DNA from: CAYRJD01 sp965205925
Lineage (GTDB): Bacteria > Actinomycetota > Acidimicrobiia > Acidimicrobiales > Poriferisodalaceae
DNA: 64,000 nt
Reading direction: 5' to 3'
Assembly: GCA_965205925.1 (NCBI GenBank)
Contig: OZ242183.1
Coordinates: forward strand, 1,240,001 to 1,304,000
The position numbers and the translations under genes were made by a program. The notes under the pieces are model-generated. The model was not told where the DNA came from. It did no database searches and was given only the letters and a program-made list of their open reading frames with translations. Shown in pieces: positions 1 through 7,224 of the stretch; the first letter of the stretch is position 1; each line of letters opens with the position of its first letter.

Positions 1-1637
1 GCGAAGAAGACTGGGAGTCGTTTGATCTGCGCGCGTTGCAGGGTGAACAGGTTGATCACAGCTTTGAGGAGCTTTTCGAGGCGGTAGTTGAGTTGTGCTC
101 GCGCTACGACATGGACACGCTTATGCGTAAGGCATTGAGTTACCGTGAAACCATTGCTCCGGTTCACACAGTGGCGGATCTGATGCAGTTTGATCATCTG
201 CGGATACGTGAGTTTTGGTGCCGCGTTGGTGTTGAAGATGGGCTGGCTGGTGTGGAGTTCCCGCGCGCTCCGGTCACGTTTGACGGGGAGCGTCCTGCGA
301 GTGTTCGCCGTCCGCCGCGTGTGAATGAGGATAGTGATCAGATCCGAGCTGAGTTAGCTGAGCAAGCCAAACAAGCCGAGCAAGCAAAGCAAAAGTCCTC
401 CATCGATACGTTTAGGTATGGCACAGATGAGCTACCACTGGCTGGCATCAAGGTCGCTGATTTCAGCTGGATCGGTGTTGGACCTATCACAACTAAGGCT
501 TTGGCCGACCACGGAGCAACGGTTGTACGGATCGAATGTTCCACACGAGTTGATGGTTTGCGAATAAACCCACCTTTCAAAAACAACGAAGTTGATCCGG
601 ACATGTCGCATTTCTACGGCACCTTCAACACATCAAAACTCAGCCTCGATGTGGACATACGAATGCCTGAGGGTTTTGCAACCGCAAAGAAAATGATCGC
701 CTGGGCAGATGTGGTGATCGAGTCTTGGCGACCTGGAGCATTCGCCGATGCAGGCCTGACCGACGAAGAAATACGGAAGCTAAACCCGTCGGTGATTTTT
801 ATTCATACCTCGCTACTGGCTAGTGGAGGCCCGCTTTCAGGTTTAGCTGGCTATGGCTACCACGCAGCGGCCATTGCAGGATTTTATCCGGTGGTTGGGT
901 GGCCTGATTTGCCACCAGATGGGCCTTACCTTGCTTACACAGACACCATTTCACCGCGCTTTCTTACAGCGGCCCTGTTGAGCGCTCTTGATCATCGACG
1001 ACGAACCGGACAAGGCTGCGTCATTGAGGCAGCGCAGCTTGAATGTGGACTGCAGTTTTTGGCGCCAGAGTTGGTTGATTACCAGCTGTGTGGACATGTA
1101 GCTAGCCGCAACGGCAATCGCGACAACGACGTCGCTCCCCAAGGCGTATACCCCTGCATGGGGGATGACCGTTGGTGTGCGGTCACTATCGCAACAGATA
1201 CGCAGTGGCAGTCGTTAGTAGCACTGTTAGGTGAGCCAGCTTGGACAAAAGACACGAAGCTTTCGTCGCTGGCGGGACGCCAGGCAACACACGATGAAAT
1301 CGACAAGCATTTGGCTGCTTGGACCTCAAGCTTCGATCCCTTTGAGCTAGAGCACAAGCTCACGTCCGCGGGCATACCTGCTGGTGTGGTGCAACGCAGC
1401 AGCGATCTGCTGGCCGATCCGCAATACGAACACCAAGGATTTTATCGTTATTTGGATCATGAACGCATGGGCAACGTTCCCTATGCAGGACATCAATACC
1501 GCATAGCCGGATACTCACACGGACCGCGGACCGCGGCACCGACGCTTGGGCAGCACACGTTTGAGGTGCTGACAGATTTACTGGGAATGGATGCTGATCA
1601 GATCGCCGCGATCGCCGCGGCGGGCGCTTTGGGGTAG
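1..1637 (+). CDS. CaiB/BaiF CoA-transferase, C-terminal part of a double-domain protein (5' partial)
   Basis: Family III CoA-transferases move CoA between carboxylic acids in the cytoplasm. The frame is open to the left edge (first full codon at base 3), so the apparent TTG start at 36 is not the true start. The first ~100 codons look like the end of one CaiB domain. A Lys/Gln/Ala-rich linker (about 341-405) follows, then a complete second CaiB domain from about 432, opening with the usual 'L-x-G-I-K-V-A-D-F' strand. In the second domain the position that carries the catalytic Asp in formyl-CoA transferase (G-Y-D context) reads G-Y-G, with Gly at 855-857. The active site may therefore lie in the missing N-terminal half, as in active/inactive CaiB pairs. 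The family is clear; the substrate is unknown. Confidence 0.85.
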   Translation, partial: EEDWESFDLRALQGEQVDHSFEELFEAVVELCSRYDMDTLMRKALSYRETIAPVHTVADLMQFDHLRIREFWCRVGVEDGLAGVEFPRAPVTFDGERPASVRRPPRVNEDSDQIRAELAEQAKQAEQAKQKSSIDTFRYGTDELPLAGIKVADFSWIGVGPITTKALADHGATVVRIECSTRVDGLRINPPFKNNEVDPDMSHFYGTFNTSKLSLDVDIRMPEGFATAKKMIAWADVVIESWRPGAFADAGLTDEEIRKLNPSVIFIHTSLLASGGPLSGLAGYGYHAAAIAGFYPVVGWPDLPPDGPYLAYTDTISPRFLTAALLSALDHRRRTGQGCVIEAAQLECGLQFLAPELVDYQLCGHVASRNGNRDNDVAPQGVYPCMGDDRWCAVTIATDTQWQSLVALLGEPAWTKDTKLSSLAGRQATHDEIDKHLAAWTSSFDPFELEHKLTSAGIPAGVVQRSSDLLADPQYEHQGFYRYLDHERMGNVPYAGHQYRIAGYSHGPRTAAPTLGQHTFEVLTDLLGMDADQIAAIAAAGALG

Positions 1638-1672
1638 CGGCCTAAGAGGCTGCCAACCCATAACCTGACCCC

Positions 1673-2704
1673 ATGGTTGCGGTGCCGCTATCGGTGGTTG
1701 ATCTGTCTGTCGTATCGCAAGGGATCACATCTTCCCAAGCCTTAAACGAGACCACAAAACTTGCGCAAGTTGCCGAAGAGCACGGTTTCGTGCGGTTTTG
1801 GGTGGCTGAGCATCACAACATGAGCACGGTCGCAAGTACCTCGCCAGCGGTGCTGATCGCACATTTAGCCGCTAATACCATTCAAATACGTGTCGGATCG
1901 GGCGGAGTGATGTTGCCAAACCATGTGCCCCTGGTGATCGCCGAGCAGTTTGCGATGCTGGAGGCATTACATCCGGATCGGATCGATCTGGGTTTAGGGA
2001 GAGCACCTGGCAGCGACCGTTACACCGCAGCAGCATTACGACGCTCGACCACTCATGAAAATGTCGAAGATTTCCCACGCGACTTGATCGAGCTAATGGG
2101 CTTGTTAGGCGACCCGCGCCAGCCCGAAGGTCTATGGGACAAGGTTCGTGCGACTCCGAAAGCAACCTCAGCGCCGGAAGTGCTACTGCTTGGTTCAAGT
2201 GGATTCAGCGCTCAGCTAGCGGGCATTCTCGGGTTGCCGTTTGCTTTCGCTAATCACTTTGACATGGGTGGAACCCTGGATGCGGTGGAGATTTATTACT
2301 CGCACTTTCGCCCATCGTCGCGATTAAAAGAGCCATACGCCATCGTGTCTGCGGCAGTGATCTGTGCAAGCGACGACGCGACCGCTCAGCTGGCTAGCGC
2401 CCCAGCGCGACTACGTAAGTACGGAATGAGGACAGGCCGATTTTTGCCGCTAATACCACCGGAAGAAACCATGCAACATGCTGAGTGGCATAACGCCAGC
2501 GCTATGCCTTCGAACTCCATTGTCGGTGCACCGGAACTCGTAGCCCAAAAGCTTCATCAATTAGCTACTGACACCGCTGCTAGCGAATTGATGATCAACA
2601 CAGCGACCTATTCACTAGCTGAACGCATTACAAGTCTGGAGCTGACGGCGCATGCTTGGCAAGAGCTGACCACAATGAGCACCGTGGGTACTGCAGCAAC
2701 ATGA
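1673..2704 (+). CDS. LLM-class flavin-dependent oxidoreductase (MsnO8-like)
   Basis: A bacterial-luciferase-like monooxygenase of 343 residues, which would use reduced FMN (F420 in some relatives) in the cytoplasm. The TIM-barrel signatures are visible: an early 'V-V-D-L-S' strand, the W-V-A-E-H-H-N motif near residue 43, the 'V-G-S-G-G-V-M-L-P-N-H' segment near residue 75, and 'L-G-L-G-R-A-P-G-S-D' near residue 105. These mark the MsnO8 subgroup. The ATG start lies 35 bases after the previous stop. The stop overlaps the start of the molybdoenzyme gene as ATGA, so the two are probably co-translated. The substrate cannot be told from sequence. Confidence 0.85.
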   Translation: MVAVPLSVVDLSVVSQGITSSQALNETTKLAQVAEEHGFVRFWVAEHHNMSTVASTSPAVLIAHLAANTIQIRVGSGGVMLPNHVPLVIAEQFAMLEALHPDRIDLGLGRAPGSDRYTAAALRRSTTHENVEDFPRDLIELMGLLGDPRQPEGLWDKVRATPKATSAPEVLLLGSSGFSAQLAGILGLPFAFANHFDMGGTLDAVEIYYSHFRPSSRLKEPYAIVSAAVICASDDATAQLASAPARLRKYGMRTGRFLPLIPPEETMQHAEWHNASAMPSNSIVGAPELVAQKLHQLATDTAASELMINTATYSLAERITSLELTAHAWQELTTMSTVGTAAT

Positions 2705-5058
2705 AAACCAGCACGCTTGGCACGCATTTTGGCCCGTACTACGTCGACAGTGAGGGTGACCAGGTGGTCTCGATCAGAGGTCATGAAACCGATCCCGATC
2801 CTTCGCCCATAGGTGAGGCACTTGTCGAATACCAGCGCTGCCGTGTACGACGGCCAGCCGTGCGACGCTCATGGCTGATGAACGGCCCCGGATCGGCCGA
2901 TGGACTACGTGGCAACGAGACGTTTGTTGAGGTGAGCTGGGACACCGCTTTAGAACTGGTTGCAACCGAACTTGAGAGAGTGCGTTCGCAGCACGGAAAC
3001 AAGGCCATCCTTGCTGGCTCTTACGGCTGGGGCTCGGCGGGACGTTTTCACATGCCCAGCGCGCAACTACACCGTTTCGGGAACCTATTCGGTGGCTACA
3101 TCAACCAAAAAGGCACCTACTCTTCGGCGGCGGCTGATGCAATTCTTCCATACATATTCGGCATGACGTTTTATCAGGTTGTGGCGCAACAAACAGCCTG
3201 GAGTGTGATCGCCGATCACACAGAACTGTTTGTCAGTTTTGGCGGCATGCGCACCTCCAACGCTGATGTGAGCTACGGCGGCCAAGGACCACATCACACG
3301 CGTGAATGGCTGCACAAGGCAGCAGAAAACGGAATGAAGCTGCTTAGCATCAGTCCGCTGGCTGATGATGTGATTGGCTCTATAGCACCCACTACTACTA
3401 CGCCTTCTTGCTTGTCGATCAGACCGGGAACCGATGTGGCCTTGATGTTGGCTCTAATGCACGAACTAGTCGTGTCGGGACGAGCTGATGAGCAGTTTTT
3501 GATGCGGCACTGCGAAGGTTGGCCTGTGCTGCGCGAGTACTTGTTGGGTCAAGCGAAGCAGAGCGGGATCGACTCAGGCGAAACAGGCCCATTCAATGCC
3601 AGTTGGGCGGCCAGGATTACCGGAATCGCAGCCGACGATATTTCGTCTTTGGCACACGAAATGGCAGACAAACGCACGTTGATCAATATCACTCTTTCGC
3701 TGCAGCGTGCTGACCATGGAGAGCAGACATATTGGGCTACGGCCGCACTGGCCTGCGTGCTGGGTCAGATTGGCTTACGAGGTGGCGGTTTCGCAGCTGC
3801 ATTTTTTGCCGCTGGGAACATGGGTTCGGGCCAGGCGCGCAAGCCAGTCCCGGGATTGCCAGTGCCGCCACGCCCAAAAGGTTCCCCGGTGATAGGAGTG
3901 TCACGGATAACCGAGCTATTAGAAGGTGCCGGCCGCGAGTATGACTTCGATGGCCGTACTGGCGTTTTTCCCGACACGCGTTTGATCTACTGGTGCGGTG
4001 GCAATCCGTTCCACCATCATCAAGATCTCAACCGCTTGCGAGCCGCCTGGCAGCTGCCTGACACGGTGATCGTGCATGAACCGTTTTGGACGCCAGTCGC
4101 TAAGCACGCTGACATCGTGTTACCAGCCACCACACCGCTTGAACGAAGGGATATCGGAGCTGCCGAACAAATGCTGGTATATCACGGAGCCGCGGTGAAT
4201 CCTGTCGCTGAAGCGCACGACGACTACTGGATTTTCACTCAGCTTGCACACCGGTTGGGGTTCGGGTCTGAATTTTGCGAGGACCGTACAGCGGACGAAT
4301 GGGTTGAGACTCTGTATGAGATCTACCGGGCCGGTAACTCTGATGCGCCAGATTACGAGCAATTTCAAGCGGAGGGCTATTGGCGACATAGCGACGTGCC
4401 GAACATGGGCGACACAGATCAGGTGTTTTTGGCTGACTTTCGTGCTGACCCGATTGCAGCTCCGTTAGGTACGCCCAGCGGGAAGATTGAGCTTTATTCA
4501 AACAATCTGGCTGAACTTGACTACGACGATTGTGGCCCGCATCCAGCTTGGTTTGAGCCCTACGAACGCCTTGGCGGAGCGGGCAGTGACAAATATGGCT
4601 TGCACTTGATTTCTAATCAGCCCAGAAAACGACTACACAGCCAATATGACTTTGCCTCACCAAGCCAGTCCGACAAGGTGAATGGTCGTGAACCGATCCG
4701 CTTGCATCCTGATGCTGCCAAACAACGAGGCATAGCAACGGGTGATGTGGTGCGCGTGTTCAACGATCGTGGAGCTTGTCTTGCTGGAGCGGTGTTGGAT
4801 GACTCCTTACGATCAGATGTGTGTCAGCTTTCTACCGGAGCCTGGTACGACCCAGATAACGATGGAACTTGTAGAGCTGGAAATCCGAACGTGCTGACAC
4901 GCGATAAAGGAACTTCAAGATTGGGGCAAGGACCAAGTCCGCACACCTGTCTAGTAGAGGTAGAGAAGCTGGCAGGCACGGCACCGGCGGTGCGTGCTTA
5001 CGAGCCACCCAAATTTGTGCCTGACCCGCGCGAACCCATGGAAATGGATAGCCCATGA
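2701..5058 (+). CDS. Molybdopterin-dependent oxidoreductase, DMSO/TMAO/biotin-sulfoxide reductase type
   Basis: A 785-residue member of the DMSO reductase family, binding bis-MGD molybdenum and reducing an S- or N-oxide. There is no N-terminal Cys cluster motif, so no [4Fe-4S] centre. There is also no twin-arginine signal, so it should be cytoplasmic, like BisC. The 'S-Y-G-W' motif near residue 106 supplies the Tyr and Trp typical of DMSO/TMAO reductases. Ser141 (codon 3121-3123, in G-T-Y-S-S) sits where the Mo-ligating Ser is expected. The C-terminal dinucleotide-binding domain (L-I-S-N-Q-P, then R-L-H-P-D-A) is complete. ATG at 2701 is chosen over the in-frame start at 2656 because it overlaps the previous stop as ATGA. 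A DUF6457 gene follows with the same overlap. modCBA lies 46 kb away. Confidence 0.88.
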   Translation: MKTSTLGTHFGPYYVDSEGDQVVSIRGHETDPDPSPIGEALVEYQRCRVRRPAVRRSWLMNGPGSADGLRGNETFVEVSWDTALELVATELERVRSQHGNKAILAGSYGWGSAGRFHMPSAQLHRFGNLFGGYINQKGTYSSAAADAILPYIFGMTFYQVVAQQTAWSVIADHTELFVSFGGMRTSNADVSYGGQGPHHTREWLHKAAENGMKLLSISPLADDVIGSIAPTTTTPSCLSIRPGTDVALMLALMHELVVSGRADEQFLMRHCEGWPVLREYLLGQAKQSGIDSGETGPFNASWAARITGIAADDISSLAHEMADKRTLINITLSLQRADHGEQTYWATAALACVLGQIGLRGGGFAAAFFAAGNMGSGQARKPVPGLPVPPRPKGSPVIGVSRITELLEGAGREYDFDGRTGVFPDTRLIYWCGGNPFHHHQDLNRLRAAWQLPDTVIVHEPFWTPVAKHADIVLPATTPLERRDIGAAEQMLVYHGAAVNPVAEAHDDYWIFTQLAHRLGFGSEFCEDRTADEWVETLYEIYRAGNSDAPDYEQFQAEGYWRHSDVPNMGDTDQVFLADFRADPIAAPLGTPSGKIELYSNNLAELDYDDCGPHPAWFEPYERLGGAGSDKYGLHLISNQPRKRLHSQYDFASPSQSDKVNGREPIRLHPDAAKQRGIATGDVVRVFNDRGACLAGAVLDDSLRSDVCQLSTGAWYDPDNDGTCRAGNPNVLTRDKGTSRLGQGPSPHTCLVEVEKLAGTAPAVRAYEPPKFVPDPREPMEMDSP

Positions 5059-5300
5059 GCGACAGCTCAGCAATCACTGGCGAGCAGTGGGTTGCGGAGT
5101 TTGCCGCGGAACTTGACTTACCTACGCCAGATATGACGAGCATTGAGACACTGCTAGAGCTGGCCGGTGAAGCCGCACACGATTCCGAGCGCATTGCCGC
5201 GCCGATCGCGTGCTGGCTAGTTGGAGTTGCTGGGCTTGACTTAACGCAAGCTCTAGAGAAGACCAAAAAGTTTGTTAGTAGCCGTAAAGCTTCTAGCTAA
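5055..5300 (+). CDS. DUF6457-like small protein
   Basis: An 81-residue acidic, helical protein with no membrane segment. The 'W-V-x-E-F-A-A-E-L' opening, the 'L-L-E-L-A-G-E-A-A-H-x-S-E-R' core and the 'A-P-I-A-C-W-L-V-G-V-A' segment match my memory of the actinobacterial DUF6457 family. That family is often found beside or fused to molybdenum-cofactor guanylyltransferases. The start overlaps the molybdoenzyme stop as ATGA, so it is probably part of the same transcript. It may help cofactor insertion or act as a chaperone; this is inference from context. Confidence 0.65.
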   Translation: MSDSSAITGEQWVAEFAAELDLPTPDMTSIETLLELAGEAAHDSERIAAPIACWLVGVAGLDLTQALEKTKKFVSSRKASS

Positions 5301-5318
5301 CGCCCTGCCGACCTGACT

Positions 5319-6656
5319 ATGACACAAGGCGGTCGTAAGATTGACTGCGTGAGCGAATCAGCAACCTCCGACCACAACTGGGGCTTTCGCACTCGCGCCC
5401 TACATGCCGGCGGTCGTCCCGATCCAACCACGGGTTCGCGCGCAGTGCCTGTGTATCAAACCACCAGCTTTGTTTTTGAAGACACGCAAGATGCCGCTGA
5501 CCTGTTCGCGCTCCAGAAGTACGGAAGTATCTACACGCGTCTCGGCAATCCGACCATTAACGCTTTCGAAGAACGCGTAGCAAATCTGGAGAATGGAATA
5601 GGCGCGGTTGCAACTGCATCCGGTATGTCTGCGGAGTTTTTGACTGCTGCTGCACTCACACAGGCGGGTGACAGCCTGGTTGCCTCATCGGCTCTCTACG
5701 GTGGCACCATCACATTGTTTAACGTGGCGCTACGCCGCTTTGGTGTTGAGGCCAGATTCGTAGACGGCGACAATCCCGAAGAGTTTGCGGCCGCCATTGA
5801 TGACACCACCAAATTTTGCTACACCGAAATAATCGGCAATCCTTCTGGCGCTGTGGCCGACCTCGAGGCGCTTAGCGACGTTGCTCACTCTCACGGCATA
5901 CCACTGGTGGTAGATGCCACTTTTGCAACGCCTTATTTATGCCGCCCTATCGAACATGGCGCAGACATTGTCTTACATTCGGCTACGAAGTTCATTGGCG
6001 GGCACGGCACCTCTATGGGTGGGGTCGTGTCTGAGTCAGGCCGGTTTGACTGGGGCAACGGAAACTTCCCTCATATGACCGAGCCGGTTGAGACATACAA
6101 CGGGATGCGCTTTTGGGAAAACTTCGGTGAATACGCCTTTTGCACGAAGCTGAGGGTCGAACAACTGCGTGACATTGGCGCATGCATGTCACCGATGAAT
6201 GCGTTTCTGCTGCTGCAAGGGTTAGAAACCTTGCCTCAACGCATGGATTCGCACGTTCAAAATGCCCAAGTGGTTGCTGAATTTTTACAAACTCACGACG
6301 AAGTTAGTTGGGTCAACTACGCAGGGCTAACGGCTTCGCCATATCACGAGCTAGCAAACAAATATCTGCCGAAGGGACCTGGAGCGGTATTTACATTTGG
6401 CGTAAAAGGTGGTCGCGAGGTCGGTGCGGCATTGATCGAGTCGTTGCAGATGATTAGCCATCTGGCCAACGTCGGTGACGCACGCACCTTGGTGATTCAC
6501 CCTGCGTCAACAACACACCAGCAGCTCAGCGATGAAGCTTCACAAGCTGGTGGAGTAACTCCAGACACAGTTCGTTTGTCGGTTGGCTTAGAGGACGTAG
6601 ATGACATCCTCTGGGATCTAGACCAGGCTCTGACCACAGCTTCAAAGCTGCTGTGA
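5319..6656 (+). CDS. metY: O-acetylhomoserine sulfhydrylase (aminocarboxypropyltransferase), copy 1
   Basis: A PLP enzyme of the Cys/Met metabolism family, 445 residues. It would convert O-acetylhomoserine plus sulfide (or methanethiol) to homocysteine (or methionine). The 'V-P-V-Y-Q-T-T-S' start, 'Y-T-R-L-G-N-P-T' PLP region and 'H-S-A-T-K-F-I-G-G-H-G-T' PLP-lysine motif (Lys224, codon 5988-5990) are present, and so is the 'S-L-x-x-I-S-H-L-A-N-V-G-D-A-R' C-terminal signature typical of MetY rather than MetB or MetC. The ATG at 5319 is used; a GTG at 5349 is a plausible shorter start. A CoA-binding-protein gene follows 58 bases downstream, a neighbour often seen with metY. A second metY lies at 31729-33069. 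Confidence 0.9.
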   Translation: MTQGGRKIDCVSESATSDHNWGFRTRALHAGGRPDPTTGSRAVPVYQTTSFVFEDTQDAADLFALQKYGSIYTRLGNPTINAFEERVANLENGIGAVATASGMSAEFLTAAALTQAGDSLVASSALYGGTITLFNVALRRFGVEARFVDGDNPEEFAAAIDDTTKFCYTEIIGNPSGAVADLEALSDVAHSHGIPLVVDATFATPYLCRPIEHGADIVLHSATKFIGGHGTSMGGVVSESGRFDWGNGNFPHMTEPVETYNGMRFWENFGEYAFCTKLRVEQLRDIGACMSPMNAFLLLQGLETLPQRMDSHVQNAQVVAEFLQTHDEVSWVNYAGLTASPYHELANKYLPKGPGAVFTFGVKGGREVGAALIESLQMISHLANVGDARTLVIHPASTTHQQLSDEASQAGGVTPDTVRLSVGLEDVDDILWDLDQALTTASKLL

Positions 6657-6674
6657 ACCCCCAAAGCAGCTACG

Positions 6675-6714
6675 CAGTGACTAGCAAGCACTGTCACTCA
6701 GTGACTAGCAAGCA
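6675..6714 (+). repeat. Pair of 16-bp direct repeats directly before a start codon
   Basis: Two identical 16-bp copies, CAGTGACTAGCAAGCA, lie at 6675-6690 and 6699-6714. They are separated by 8 bases, and the second ends exactly against the ATG at 6715. The spacer gives an internal inverted repeat (GTCACT/AGTGAC around 6693-6705), so alternative small hairpins are possible. This could be an operator, a translational control element or simply a recent duplication. Confidence 0.6.
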
Positions 6715-7215
6715 ATGACAGTCGCGCATGAGCCAGTTGCGGGCTGGACAGAGCCAGGTGCTTTAGAGCGCAAGCGAATAATGGATGCTGCTAGCACGGT
6801 GGCAATGGTGGGAGTTTCAGCCAATACTGCACGTCCAAGCAACTTCGTAGCTACTTACTTATGCGGAAACAGCACCGATTACAAGGTGTACTTCGTCAAC
6901 CCAATGGCCGACGAAATTCTTGGTCAGAAGTGTTACGCGTCGCTATCGGACCTGCCCGTAGCTCCTGACATCGTTGATGTATTTCGTAAACCAGAAGATC
7001 TGCCAGAGGTAGCGCAAGAAGCCGTGTCGGTTGGCGCTAAGGCCTTTTGGGCACAGCTCGGCTTATGGAGTTCGGATGCTGTGGCTCTCGCAAGCTCCGC
7101 TGGCATGTCGGTGGTAATGGATCGCTGCTTAAAGATCGAACATGCTCGCTTTCACGGTGGGCTGCATTTGGCTGGCTTCAACACCGGAGTCATCGACGCG
7201 CGGCGCGGTTTGTAG
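6715..7215 (+). CDS. CoA-binding protein (CoA_binding_2 / YccU-like)
   Basis: A 166-residue single-domain Rossmann protein of the YccU/CoA_binding_2 family. The 'V-A-M-V-G-V-S-A-N-x-A-R-P-S' nucleotide-binding loop is near residue 30, and the 'Y-F-V-N-P' and 'D-I-V-D-V-F-R-K-P' strands follow. The 'M-D-R-C-L-K-I-E-H-A-R' C-terminal motif is diagnostic. The molecular role of this family is not known. It sits directly after metY copy 1 in the same orientation, suggesting a link to sulfur amino-acid metabolism. The start lies directly after the 16-bp repeats, which leaves no clear Shine-Dalgarno. Confidence 0.85.
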   Translation: MTVAHEPVAGWTEPGALERKRIMDAASTVAMVGVSANTARPSNFVATYLCGNSTDYKVYFVNPMADEILGQKCYASLSDLPVAPDIVDVFRKPEDLPEVAQEAVSVGAKAFWAQLGLWSSDAVALASSAGMSVVMDRCLKIEHARFHGGLHLAGFNTGVIDARRGL

Positions 7216-7224
7216 CACTCAAAA

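Noticed and set aside
36..38. TTG at 36 as the start of the first gene.
   Set aside because: The frame is open to the window edge and the N-terminal part is already inside a CaiB domain, so the gene is partial.
4832..5266. Minus-strand ORF of 144 codons across the molybdoenzyme/DUF6457 junction.
   Set aside because: It covers two well-supported genes on the other strand, is Ser/Pro-rich and lacks a family match.
5301..5318. SAM riboswitch or other leader before metY copy 1.
   Set aside because: Only 18 bases separate it from the upstream gene. The gap before copy 2 shows a simple hairpin, not a SAM aptamer.
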